DNA of 64,000 nucleotides from the NCBI RefSeq assembly GCF_017876775.1, contig NZ_JAGIOP010000002.1:1426001-1490000 (forward strand), read 5' to 3'. Each line of letters begins with the position of its first letter. Within the stretch, counting starts at the first letter, position 1. This stretch comes from Mycolicibacterium lutetiense. GTDB lineage: Bacteria; Actinomycetota; Actinomycetes; Mycobacteriales; Mycobacteriaceae. Made by a program: the position numbers and the translations under genes. The notes under the pieces were generated by a model. The model was not told the DNA's origin, ran no database searches, and worked only from the letters and a program-made list of their open reading frames with translations. Positions 24,491 through 33,040 of the stretch are shown here, piece by piece.

Positions 24491-26109
24491 GCCTTGATCT
24501 CCGCTTGTTCCGAGGCCAGGCCCTTGGCCCAGCGGTAGTCAGCTTTGCCGTTGCCGAGCCGACGAATCTCCTCGACGAACAGCACATCCTTGGGGAGTTT
24601 GAACCGGGCCAGCCGGGTGGCGCAATGCTCCCGAAGTGCAGCCGCGTCGACCGCGTCCCGCACAGCCACCAGCGCCACGAGCTCTTCGCCCCACCGCTCA
24701 CTCGGGCGACCCACCGCCAGCGCATCCACCACATGAGGATGCGCACGCAGCACTTCTTCGATCTCCTCGACGAACACCTTCTCGCCACCGGTATTGACCA
24801 CCAACGAATCCCGGCCGAACAAGCGCAAGGTGCCGTCGGCCTCCAGCGAGGCGCGGTCACCCGAGACCACCACCCGCTCGCCGGCTACCTCGGGGAAGGT
24901 CTTCACCGTGGCCGCCTCGTCGTTGAAATAGCCGAGTGGGATGCGGCCGTTGCGTGCAGCCCAGCCGACCTCGGTGTCGCCGGCGTCCAGGAACCGTGAG
25001 TAGTCGTCAGCCAGGACCAGGCCGCCGGCCCGCAGCTGGAAGGTCTCGGCAGTCGGGGTTTCCCGCTGGGTGTGGCCGAACCCCATGTTGCCGGTTTCCG
25101 ACGAACCGAATCCGTTGATGACGGTGATCTGCGGGATGTGTTCCAGCAGTGCGCGTTGGTGTTTCGGGTTGGTGGCGGCACCACCGGTACCGATGGCGAA
25201 CATCGAGGACAGGTCGTACGACCGTCGGCCCAACTCCTCGACGATCGGCGCGGCGTAGGCATCGCCCACCATCGTCATCAGGCCGATCTTCTCCCGCTGC
25301 GCGGTTTCGAGCACCGTACGCGGGTCGAACCGCGGCTTGGTGTCGTGCAGCACCACGGTCTGCCCGGACAGCAGTCCGGAGAACGCCGTCCACATCCCGG
25401 CGGCGTGCATCAACGGCGACACCGCGAACCACGGCGGGCCGGCGTGAGCCACCTTGTCGTGAATCTCGCTCACCTGGTCATGGTCGGCACCGTTCATCGA
25501 CGACACGTAGATGTCGCCCTGGCGCCACATCACCCCTTTGGGTCGGCCGGTCGTGCCGCCCGTGCAGACCATCAGTAGATCATCGGGTGACGGGGTGACG
25601 CCTTGGTCGGTATCCCCTTGAGCCAGAGCCTCTTCCAATGTCACCGAGCCCGGTAGCTCGGTACCGTCGCCGTCGTCGATGGAGATCAACACCTCGGCCT
25701 GCAGCGCTTCATCCCCCAATACAGAAGCGAACTTCGCCCCCAGGGAACGGTGGTAGATCACCGCACGGGGCTTCAGGTAGGCCAGCAGGTCGGCCACCTC
25801 ACCCGGTGCGTAGTAGTAGTTCACGTTCACCGGAACCGTGCGCGCCTTGAGGCAGCCGATCACCATCTCGGGGTACAGATCGTTGTGCATGACGAGCGCG
25901 ACGACGTCCTGACCGCATTCCCAACGGTTGAGTTCGCGACGTTCCCGATGCACGCCCAATCCGCGCGAGGCCAGGAAGTTCGCCAACCGGCGGGTCAGGT
26001 CGGATCCTTGCGCGAAGGTGGTGCGACGGTCGCCGCACACCGTCATCTCCCGGTCGGGTACCGCTTCGGCGATCGCGTCGATGACGGCGCCGATGGTCCA
26101 TTCGCCCAT
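24487..26109 (-). CDS. acyl-CoA synthetase (FadD-like)
   Basis: A 540-residue ANL ligase related to the one at 8063. The P-loop TGGTTGRPKGVMWRQ, NGFGSSETGNM, GDRASLEADGTLRLFGRDSL and GNGKADYRW (catalytic Lys) are all present. ATG at 26109 is favoured because the reading from 26277 overlaps the upstream amidohydrolase. It activates a carboxylate to its CoA ester, probably a different intermediate from that of the 8063 enzyme. Overlaps the next gene by four bases. Confidence 0.88.
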   Translation of the reverse strand: MGEWTIGAVIDAIAEAVPDREMTVCGDRRTTFAQGSDLTRRLANFLASRGLGVHRERRELNRWECGQDVVALVMHNDLYPEMVIGCLKARTVPVNVNYYYAPGEVADLLAYLKPRAVIYHRSLGAKFASVLGDEALQAEVLISIDDGDGTELPGSVTLEEALAQGDTDQGVTPSPDDLLMVCTGGTTGRPKGVMWRQGDIYVSSMNGADHDQVSEIHDKVAHAGPPWFAVSPLMHAAGMWTAFSGLLSGQTVVLHDTKPRFDPRTVLETAQREKIGLMTMVGDAYAAPIVEELGRRSYDLSSMFAIGTGGAATNPKHQRALLEHIPQITVINGFGSSETGNMGFGHTQRETPTAETFQLRAGGLVLADDYSRFLDAGDTEVGWAARNGRIPLGYFNDEAATVKTFPEVAGERVVVSGDRASLEADGTLRLFGRDSLVVNTGGEKVFVEEIEEVLRAHPHVVDALAVGRPSERWGEELVALVAVRDAVDAAALREHCATRLARFKLPKDVLFVEEIRRLGNGKADYRWAKGLASEQAEIKA

Positions 26110-26116
26110 GGGGCGA

Positions 26117-27364
26117 CTACGCCGATACCAGATGCGTGACGCCGGGCGCAGTCCGAGTGGCATCGCCGAGCAACTCGAGAGCGTTGTCCCGCATGACTTT
26201 CCGGGTGTCTTCGAGACTGAACTCGGGGAACTGCGGAATATCCGCAGTGAACGTGGTCGGGTCGGCCAGACCCTCACCGTGCGGCCAATCCGAGCCGAAC
26301 AGGATCTTGTCGACGCCGATGGTGTCGGCGAGCAGCTTCACGTCGTCCTCGTAGTACGGCGCGATCCAGACGTTGCTGCGCAGCTGCTCCACCGGATCCT
26401 CCTTGAAGTGGTACGGCGCATTGTTGGCCGCCTTCTTCAGCCGCTTGATCAACCGGTAGACGAAGTACGAGCCGTTCTCGATGCTGACGACCTTGAGCTT
26501 GGGGTGCCGGGTGAACACCTGGTGCACGATCATCGAGGCCATGGTGTCGTGGATCGCCCGGTCATCCATGATCACCATGTCGAGCGGATCGCGCTTGCCG
26601 AATCCCTTGAATACGCCGCTGCCACCCCACAGCGCCGGGACCGCCATGTACCCGGAGTCCGACAGGTGGAACACCACGGCGACACCGGCTTCGGCCAGCC
26701 GGGCCCACACCGGATCGTGAAGCGGATCTCCGAGCGAGCGCGGCCTGACCGCACCCGGTACCGGCGCCGGACGCACACACACCAGCTTGGCGCCGCGGCC
26801 GATCACGAACTCGACTTCCTCGACCGCCTTTTCGGGATCGGCCAGCGAGATGATCGGTGCGGACACGAAGCGGCCGTCGGGCCGGTCGAAGCCCCAGTCC
26901 TCGTCGAGCCACAGGTTGAAGGCGTGCACCGAGGCCATGGTGGCGTCGATATCGTGCTTGAGCCCCTCCTCCACGCCGCACGCGAAAGTCGGGAGCATGA
27001 AAACGGTTTCGAGTCGTTGGCGGTCGAGCACCGTGAGCCGCGCGTCGCGGTCCTGATACTCGGGGTGCTCGGCCAGGCGGTCGACCTTCATCAGGGAAGC
27101 CGGATCCACCCCTTCGGGGATCTCACCACGGAACAACAGATCCAGGCAGCCCGGTTCGATGATCGGATCGAAGGTGGGGTTGGGGATGAAATGATTGACG
27201 GTACCGCCCATCATCGCCAGGGTCCGTTTACCGTCCTGCACCATCTGGACACCGCGGCTCTTGAATTCCTTGGGCAGGTGCCGGGTGAACGCGTCCACCG
27301 GTTCGTAGTAATGGTTGTCGACATCGACGGCCAGGTACGGAAGCCGTTCGGGAGCTTCGGTCAT
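26117..27364 (-). CDS. amidohydrolase-2 family metal-dependent hydrolase, copy 2
   Basis: A 415-residue paralogue of the protein at 19602. It carries DVDNH near residue 14, FHLSDSGY near residue 233 and FGSDWPHGEG near residue 355. The two copies diverge mainly in the middle, suggesting different ring substrates in one pathway. It follows the crotonase gene after four bases. Confidence 0.83.
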   Translation of the reverse strand: MTEAPERLPYLAVDVDNHYYEPVDAFTRHLPKEFKSRGVQMVQDGKRTLAMMGGTVNHFIPNPTFDPIIEPGCLDLLFRGEIPEGVDPASLMKVDRLAEHPEYQDRDARLTVLDRQRLETVFMLPTFACGVEEGLKHDIDATMASVHAFNLWLDEDWGFDRPDGRFVSAPIISLADPEKAVEEVEFVIGRGAKLVCVRPAPVPGAVRPRSLGDPLHDPVWARLAEAGVAVVFHLSDSGYMAVPALWGGSGVFKGFGKRDPLDMVIMDDRAIHDTMASMIVHQVFTRHPKLKVVSIENGSYFVYRLIKRLKKAANNAPYHFKEDPVEQLRSNVWIAPYYEDDVKLLADTIGVDKILFGSDWPHGEGLADPTTFTADIPQFPEFSLEDTRKVMRDNALELLGDATRTAPGVTHLVSA

Positions 27365-27368
27365 GTCA

Positions 27369-28190
27369 TCAACCTTCTTTCAGGTGCGGGAAGTTCGGGG
27401 GCCGTTTTTCGAAGAATGCGGTGATGCCCTCGACGAGGTCGGGCCGCACCATCGACTCGTGCATCAGGGTCTCGGCGCGGGCGCTGACGTCACGCACATC
27501 GTCGTGAGCATCGCCGTACAGCTGGCGCTTGATCACCGCCATTGAGGCGGGTGAGCAGTTACGGGCCAGATCTTCGGCGTACTCCAGCGCCCGGGGAAGC
27601 AGATCCTCCGGTGCGACAACCTCTTTCACCAATCCGAGCTGAAGAGCTTCCTCGGCGAAGAAGGTCCGGCCGGACAGCAGCAGGTCCGCCGACGCGCCCC
27701 AGCCGGCCAGTCGCGGCAGGATCCAGGTGATTCCGTATTCGCCGATCAACCCTCGACGAGGAAAGGCGGTGGCGAATTTCGCTCCGGCCGCAGCGAACCG
27801 GACGTCGCACATCAATGCGTGGGTCAGGCCGATGCCGACACACGCCCCGTTGATGGCGGCGATGACCGGCTTACGCAGTTCGGTCAAGAAGTGCGGGTGA
27901 CGCTCGCCGACGATCTTGCTGACATCGGTGTCCTCGTTGATGCTCGCGCCCAGATCCTGCATCGCGCCCATGTAGGCGCCGGCGCAGAATCCCCGTCCGC
28001 TACCGGTCAGCACGATCACCCGGACCGCCGGATCGGCTTCAGCGCGATCGAAACCCGCGTAGACGCCGGCGGAGATGTCCGCACCCCAGGAGTTCAGGCG
28101 ATCGGGACGGTTGAGGGTGATCACCGCAACCCCGCCGTCGGTCACCTCGTAGAGGACCGCCTCAGTTCCCACACTGTCAGCGACCGTCAC
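27369..28190 (-). CDS. enoyl-CoA hydratase/isomerase family protein
   Basis: A 273-residue crotonase. GRGFCAGAYM and NGACVGIGLTHALMCD form the oxyanion hole, and RRGLIGEYGITWILPRLAG keeps the second catalytic Glu while the first is replaced. Such single-Glu members act as isomerases, hydrolases or C-C lyases as well as hydratases. ATG at 28190. An operator copy lies 46 bases upstream, so this starts the downstream 28190-to-21398 transcript. Confidence 0.85.
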   Translation of the reverse strand: MTVADSVGTEAVLYEVTDGGVAVITLNRPDRLNSWGADISAGVYAGFDRAEADPAVRVIVLTGSGRGFCAGAYMGAMQDLGASINEDTDVSKIVGERHPHFLTELRKPVIAAINGACVGIGLTHALMCDVRFAAAGAKFATAFPRRGLIGEYGITWILPRLAGWGASADLLLSGRTFFAEEALQLGLVKEVVAPEDLLPRALEYAEDLARNCSPASMAVIKRQLYGDAHDDVRDVSARAETLMHESMVRPDLVEGITAFFEKRPPNFPHLKEG

Positions 28191-28235
28191 GCGCAGATAC
28201 CTCCCGATGCCACAACCAGACGTTCAGACATACAT

Positions 28236-28252
28236 ACTGTATACCTATCGGT
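28236..28252. promoter_or_regulatory. copy of the ACTGTAA-N3-TTACAGT operator
   Basis: ACTGTAT-ACC-TATCGGT matches at 6/7 and 4/7 positions, upstream of the crotonase that opens a seven-gene minus-strand run. Confidence 0.45.
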
Positions 28253-28302
28253 AGTGCATTCCGCAACCCCGGCGTTGGCCCCACGACCTGCGCAAAGAAG
28301 GG

Positions 28303-29310
28303 TCAAGCGTCGATCAAACCGAGCTTTCGATAGGCCGTCTCTATCTGGGTCTTCGCCGCCGCAGGCAGCATTGCCTGGGGCGGACGGGAATGCGGGTAGT
28401 CACCGACGGGCAATCCCAGCACCGAGGCCGCGTATTTGAACGCATCGGCCCAGTGGGTGAAATAGTCGGCGCGGCCTGGGTAGCAGGTGAACCAGGACCC
28501 CATGTCCAGGCTGAACTGGTCCAAACCGGAGTCCCGCGCGAAGTCCATCGCCTCGATGAGCCGGTCGGCGTACACCAGGTCCCAGTACTCGGTGAAAATG
28601 CGGCGTTGCGGGGTTTCATAGAGGTATCCGGCGGTACCCAGTTGGGCCGCGCAGACGATGCCGTCACGCAGCCAGCCGGCCCGGTACACCGTGGTGTCGC
28701 ATTCCCATACCGCCAAATACGGCGCCAGGTCATGCAGCCGACGGCTCGCCGCAGGCCGGAACGCGCCTTCCTTGGTGGCGCACACCGCCGGGATCGCCTC
28801 GGCGATCCGGGCGCTTTCGTCGGGAGTCAGCACGTAGCCCGAGGACGGGGAATTGAACATTCCCAGGGCGATATCCGTGCGATCGGCGATATAGCGATAG
28901 AACCGCAATACCCCTTCGCCCCCGTGCGCCTCCATCATCGGTGTCTGGATGTAGACGATGTCGGCGCCGGCCTGCTGCGCATGCAGCGTGAGTTCCAGGC
29001 AGTCTTTCGCTGACGTCGCCGCGGTGCAGGCCTGGACCACGACGTCGGGGTTCGCCCGGCGCCCCTCCTCGATCGCCACTTCGAGAAGTTGCTTGCGTTC
29101 GGCGAGGGTCAGTGCCCAGAACTCAGCCAAACCGCTGGTACACCACAGCATCTGGTGGCCGAGATCACCGACGCAGTAGCGCACGAGGTAACGGTAGGCA
29201 TCCCAGTCGATGTCGTCACCGTCGGTTCCACAGAACGGGGTGTAGAGCGAGTCGCCGATTCCGCGCAGCGCTCCTCGCGCCCAGTCCCGCGCCTCGGATG
29301 CCGTTGCCAT
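28303..29310 (-). CDS. DapA/NAL family lyase or hydratase-aldolase
   Basis: A 335-residue class I aldolase-type TIM barrel of the dihydrodipicolinate synthase / N-acetylneuraminate lyase superfamily. The Schiff-base Lys is Lys180 (VCATKEGAF). The family's catalytic Tyr of the YNxP motif is Phe152 (MFNSPSSGY), a notable change. The usual GTTGE segment is altered to CTSGLAEFW. The superfamily includes hydratase-aldolases that cut side chains from aromatic rings in polycyclic degradation. ATG at 29310. The gene shares an operon with an SDR and a crotonase. Substrate unknown. Confidence 0.78.
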   Translation of the reverse strand: MATASEARDWARGALRGIGDSLYTPFCGTDGDDIDWDAYRYLVRYCVGDLGHQMLWCTSGLAEFWALTLAERKQLLEVAIEEGRRANPDVVVQACTAATSAKDCLELTLHAQQAGADIVYIQTPMMEAHGGEGVLRFYRYIADRTDIALGMFNSPSSGYVLTPDESARIAEAIPAVCATKEGAFRPAASRRLHDLAPYLAVWECDTTVYRAGWLRDGIVCAAQLGTAGYLYETPQRRIFTEYWDLVYADRLIEAMDFARDSGLDQFSLDMGSWFTCYPGRADYFTHWADAFKYAASVLGLPVGDYPHSRPPQAMLPAAAKTQIETAYRKLGLIDA

Positions 29311-29319
29311 ATCGCCCCT

Positions 29320-30114
29320 TTAGATGAAGTCCGATCCGCCGTCCACGTTGACGTTGGCCCCGGTCATGTAGGAGTTGCGCTTCGATGCGAGAAAAGCTGC
29401 AACAGGCCCGATTTCGCTGGGGAGTCCGGCGCGCGGCACGTGTGCGGGATGCCCGAAATGCTCGTCGATGGCCGCCATCAAGGCGTACGGATCGTTGCCG
29501 TCGACACCCACCGTGTCGGCCCAGCCTCGTAGCGCCTCCGACGAGATGCTGCCCGGGGAAACCACATTGACCATGATCTCGTCCTTGGCCAACAACAGCG
29601 ACAGGTTCTTGGACACACTGTTCACGGCGGCCTTGGCAGCCGTGTAGGCCGGCAGCCGGGTGCTCTGCCGCTGGGTGGAGTGGGCCGAGAAGTTGACAAT
29701 GCGCGCCCATTCGGCCTTTCGCAGCAACGGCAGCGCCGTACGCACACACCGCACCATGCCCATCAGGCCCGTGTCGAACGCTTCCTGCCACTGGTCGTCG
29801 GCCAGTTCTTCGAAGTTGCCCGCAGCCCCGGGGCCGACCGTGTTGATCAATACGTTGAGCTCGCCCCAACGCTCGCCCACCTCGGCGAAGGCCCGCTCGA
29901 CCTGAGAGCCGTCCGAGGTATCGGCCACGATCGCCACCGCCTCCGGCGATCCCAGGCGGGCCAACTCCGTCGCGGCAGCGTCCAGTACGTCGCGGGACCG
30001 CCCGACGATCGCGATTCGTGCGCCGTCCTCAGCCAGGCACTGGGCCGTCGCGAATCCCATTCCGCGGCCACCGCCCACGACGACGGTGGCCGCACCGGCG
30101 AACCCGAGATCCAT
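29320..30114 (-). CDS. short-chain dehydrogenase/reductase
   Basis: A 264-residue SDR with VVVGGGRGMG at the cofactor site, NTVGPG in place of the NNAG motif, FSAHS for the catalytic Ser, YTAAK for Tyr/Lys and NVDGGSDFI at the end. ATG at 30114 rather than 30147, which lies in the upstream gene. It probably oxidises a hydroxyacyl-CoA or ring alcohol. Confidence 0.85.
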   Translation of the reverse strand: MDLGFAGAATVVVGGGRGMGFATAQCLAEDGARIAIVGRSRDVLDAAATELARLGSPEAVAIVADTSDGSQVERAFAEVGERWGELNVLINTVGPGAAGNFEELADDQWQEAFDTGLMGMVRCVRTALPLLRKAEWARIVNFSAHSTQRQSTRLPAYTAAKAAVNSVSKNLSLLLAKDEIMVNVVSPGSISSEALRGWADTVGVDGNDPYALMAAIDEHFGHPAHVPRAGLPSEIGPVAAFLASKRNSYMTGANVNVDGGSDFI

Positions 30115-30121
30115 GGGACCG

Positions 30122-30883
30122 TCAGGAACCCGTCCAATTGGGAGCACGCTTCTCGGCGAACGCCGTGGCCCCCTCGATGGCGTCCTTGGACGTGAAGACC
30201 GGAGTGATCAACTCGCTCTGGTTCTTCCACATGTCCGCTTCGGACCACTCGGCGGACTTGACGATGATTTCCTTGGTCACCGCGACCGCCAGCGGACCGT
30301 TGGCGGTGATCCGCTCGGCCAACTCGATGGCGCCGTCCAGAGCCTCACCGGGTTCGGTCAGCTTGTTGACGAAGCCCCATGCGGAGGCTTCCTCGGCGGT
30401 GAAATTGTCACCGGTGAGCGCCAACTCGAGAGCCTTCTGATACGGAATGCGCTTGGGTAGCCGCAGCAGACCGCCACCGGCGGCCACCAGTCCACGCTTG
30501 ACCTCGGGGATACCGAACTTCGCGGCCCGTGAGGCCACGATCAGATCGGTGGCCAGGACGATCTCAGTGCCACCGGCCAGTGCGTAGCCTTCGACTGCCG
30601 CGATGAGCGGCTTCCGGGGCGGCTGTTCGGTGAAACCGATCCCCCGCCCGGGAACGTGGGGCAGCTCGCCGGTCGCGAATGCCTTGAGATCCATGCCGGC
30701 ACAGAAGTTGCCCCCGGCGCCGGTGATGATGCCCACCGACAATTCGGGAGTGCCGTCCAACTCGTCCACGGCGTCGGCGAGCCCTTGGGCCACCGCAAGG
30801 TTGAACGCATTGCGCGCTTCCGGACGATTGATCGTGATGATGAGCGTGCGACCCCGACGCTCCCGCAGAACTACTTCCGACAC
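30122..30883 (-). CDS. enoyl-CoA hydratase/isomerase family protein
   Basis: A ~253-residue crotonase with INRPEARNAF, GNFCAGMDLKAF and EGYALAGGTEIVLATD for the oxyanion hole, and FGIPEVKRGLVAAGGGL, which keeps the first catalytic Glu but not the second. GTG at 30883 has AAGGGG at a proper distance; a TTG one codon earlier is the alternative. First gene of the operon with the SDR and the DapA-like lyase, with an operator copy 45 bases upstream. Confidence 0.86.
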   Translation of the reverse strand: MSEVVLRERRGRTLIITINRPEARNAFNLAVAQGLADAVDELDGTPELSVGIITGAGGNFCAGMDLKAFATGELPHVPGRGIGFTEQPPRKPLIAAVEGYALAGGTEIVLATDLIVASRAAKFGIPEVKRGLVAAGGGLLRLPKRIPYQKALELALTGDNFTAEEASAWGFVNKLTEPGEALDGAIELAERITANGPLAVAVTKEIIVKSAEWSEADMWKNQSELITPVFTSKDAIEGATAFAEKRAPNWTGS

Positions 30884-30927
30884 CAACTGCCCCTTCGCTC
30901 ACGAAGCCCAATAACCCGGAAAAGCCT

Positions 30928-30944
30928 ACTATAGGGTTTACAGT
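30928..30944. promoter_or_regulatory. copy of the ACTGTAA-N3-TTACAGT operator
   Basis: ACTATAG-GGT-TTACAGT matches at 5/7 and 7/7 positions, upstream of the crotonase operon and divergent from the second TetR gene. The other ~200 bases of this gap show no further structure I can support. Confidence 0.55.
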
Positions 30945-31162
30945 ACAAAGCTGAAACCCCGTCCACCGCCCCCGAGCGACGCCTCGCCGCCGATGGCGGA
31001 CAGCAGCAACGGAGAGGCTACCCGTAAGGTTGACGGCGACAAGACCCCGCGACACGCGCACATAGGCGCAGTTCAGATGGCGGCCGGCGGTAAATTCACC
31101 TGCGATTGACCCGCGGCGCAGGGACGGCTTGAGCAGAATCGATTTCGATGGAGGTGCCCGCA

Positions 31163-31888
31163 GTGGCAAAGCAACCGACCGCTGAGAAACGTCAACGGCG
31201 CGAACGCGGGTCCATCAACCCCGACGACATCATCAAGGGCGCATTCGAACTCGCCGAGCAGGTGTCGATCGACAATCTCAGCATGCCACTCCTGGGCAAA
31301 CACCTCGGCGTCGGCGTCACGAGCATCTACTGGTACTTCCGCAAGAAGGACGACCTGCTCAACGCGATGACCGACCGCGCACTCCGCGAGTTCGTGGTCG
31401 CGACCCCTTACGTCGAAGCCAAGGATTGGCGCGAGTCGTTGGCCAACCATGCCAGGACCATGCGAAAAGCCTTCATGGGTAATCCGATTCTGTGTGATCT
31501 CATTCTCATTCGCTCGGCCCTGAGCGCGCGCGCCGCGCGCCTGGGCGTGCAGGAGATGGAGACCGCCATCTCCGGTCTGGTGGAGGCCGGACTACCGGTC
31601 GACGACGCCTTCGATACATATTCGGCCGTGTCGGTGCACGTCCGCGGATCGGTGGTGTTGCACCGCCTCTACGAGAAGAACCGGGCCAATGACAACGCGC
31701 CCGGCGATTACGAAGAGACCATGGTCATCGATCCGGAAGTCACGCCGCTGCTGGCTCAGGTCACCAACGAGGGGCATCGCATCGGCGCAGCCGACGAGAA
31801 GAACTTCGAGTACGGCCTGGAGTGCATCCTCGACCACGCGGCCGCACGGATCGCACAACCGCCGGCGACCAAGACAAAGCGCAAATAA
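31163..31888 (+). CDS. TetR family regulator, paralogue B
   Basis: A 241-residue TetR protein closely related to the one at 13459, with the same basic lead (RRERGSINPDDIIKGAFELA), VSIDNLSMPLLGKHLGVGVT, YWYFRKKDDLLNAM and NPILCDLILIRS. GTG at 31163 is chosen because GGAGG lies eight bases before it; an in-frame ATG at 31148 is the alternative. It borders the regulon on its right side. The presence of two such regulators, one at each end of the operator-bearing region, suggests that at least one of them reads the repeated palindrome. Confidence 0.88.
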   Translation: MAKQPTAEKRQRRERGSINPDDIIKGAFELAEQVSIDNLSMPLLGKHLGVGVTSIYWYFRKKDDLLNAMTDRALREFVVATPYVEAKDWRESLANHARTMRKAFMGNPILCDLILIRSALSARAARLGVQEMETAISGLVEAGLPVDDAFDTYSAVSVHVRGSVVLHRLYEKNRANDNAPGDYEETMVIDPEVTPLLAQVTNEGHRIGAADEKNFEYGLECILDHAAARIAQPPATKTKRK

Positions 31889-32004
31889 GCGCACGCCTGC
31901 GACGGCGCACCAACCCGGATTCCCGTTCGCGGCCGGGCGATTTCGCGTACCCCACACCGGCTGAGCGTCGTTCAGCCGGCGTGATCCATTGCGCCATCCT
32001 CGAT

Positions 32005-32026
32005 TGTTACATTGACAAATGTAACA
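32005..32026. promoter_or_regulatory. palindromic operator upstream of lipase operon
   Basis: TGTTACATT-gaca-AATGTAACA is a perfect inverted repeat with 9-base arms, 22 bases before the lipase start. It differs from the ACTGTAA-type sites and so marks a separate regulon, perhaps under the TetR at 31163 or a distant regulator. Confidence 0.65.
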
Positions 32027-32047
32027 GTCTGTGGTGACGTACAACCC

Positions 32048-33040
32048 GTGACCGCAGTTGCCTCGCCCGACCTGCCGGCTGTGCCCACCGAGCGCTCTCT
32101 GAGGGCCGTCGTCGCGGCCGCCACCACCCGGTGGACGTTGGGCTGCCTCACCGGCGCCGTCCCGATGAATCGACCCGGAGTGTGGCTTTCCCGCAGGCTG
32201 ATAGCCACGATCATGGAGACGTTGGGCTCGATGCCCGACGGCACCAGGGTCGTCCCGGTCCGCCGACCCGGAGTCCGCGGCGAATGGGTGCTCGGACCGG
32301 GCGTGGAGTTCGGTGCGCGCGCCGGGTATTACATCCACGGCAGCGCCTACGTGATCTGCTCGGCGCGGACGCACCGCAAGCTGGTGGCGCGCCTGTCCGA
32401 AGCCACCGGCATACCGTTCTTCTCGGTCGACTACCGCTTGGCGCCCGAACACAAATTCCCGACAGCGGCCGAAGACGTGGAGGCCGGCTACCGTTGGCTA
32501 CGTTCCGAGGGCTACGAGCCGTCGCGCACCGTGATCGCCGCGGATTCCGCAGGTGGTCATTTGACCTGTGACATGTTGCTCGCCAACATCGACGAACCGA
32601 ATTTCCAGCCGGCTGCGGTGGTGCTCTTCTCGCCGCTCATCGATCTCACGCTGGGTCTTGCCGAACAGCAAGAGGCGGTCCGCCGCGATCCGGCGATATC
32701 GGCAACTGCCGCGCGGCACCTGGTCGGGCTGTACACCACGGCCCAAGACCCTGACCAGCCGCGCCTACGCCTCGATTTCGAGAAGGCGGATCGTCTGCCG
32801 CCCATGCTGGTTCAGGTGGGTGAGTTCGAGATGCTCAGCGCGGATGCCCGCTATCTGGACGCAGAGGTCAACCGGGCCGGAGGGGCGAGCACGCTCGAGG
32901 TCTGGCCCGCCATGGTGCACGTCTTCCAGGCCCTGCCCCGGCTGGCGCCCGAAGCGGCAATCGCATTGCGGCGGGCAGCGGGGTTCATTTCCTCCGCGCT
33001 GGCCGCCGGCGCGTCCGACTCTCACGTGGAGGTGTGCTGA
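32048..33040 (+). CDS. alpha/beta hydrolase, HSL/LipR-like
   Basis: A 330-residue hydrolase of the hormone-sensitive lipase family. The oxyanion motif is YYIHGSAYV in place of HGGG, the nucleophile elbow AADSAGGHL holds the Ser, FSVDYRLAPEHKFP is the family signature, and PAMVHVFQ gives the catalytic His. GTG at 32048 avoids the operator, which a start at 32012 would overlap. Gene order with an SDR and a flavin monooxygenase resembles lipR/sadH/mymA of M. tuberculosis. It would hydrolyse short esters. Confidence 0.85.
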   Translation: MTAVASPDLPAVPTERSLRAVVAAATTRWTLGCLTGAVPMNRPGVWLSRRLIATIMETLGSMPDGTRVVPVRRPGVRGEWVLGPGVEFGARAGYYIHGSAYVICSARTHRKLVARLSEATGIPFFSVDYRLAPEHKFPTAAEDVEAGYRWLRSEGYEPSRTVIAADSAGGHLTCDMLLANIDEPNFQPAAVVLFSPLIDLTLGLAEQQEAVRRDPAISATAARHLVGLYTTAQDPDQPRLRLDFEKADRLPPMLVQVGEFEMLSADARYLDAEVNRAGGASTLEVWPAMVHVFQALPRLAPEAAIALRRAAGFISSALAAGASDSHVEVC

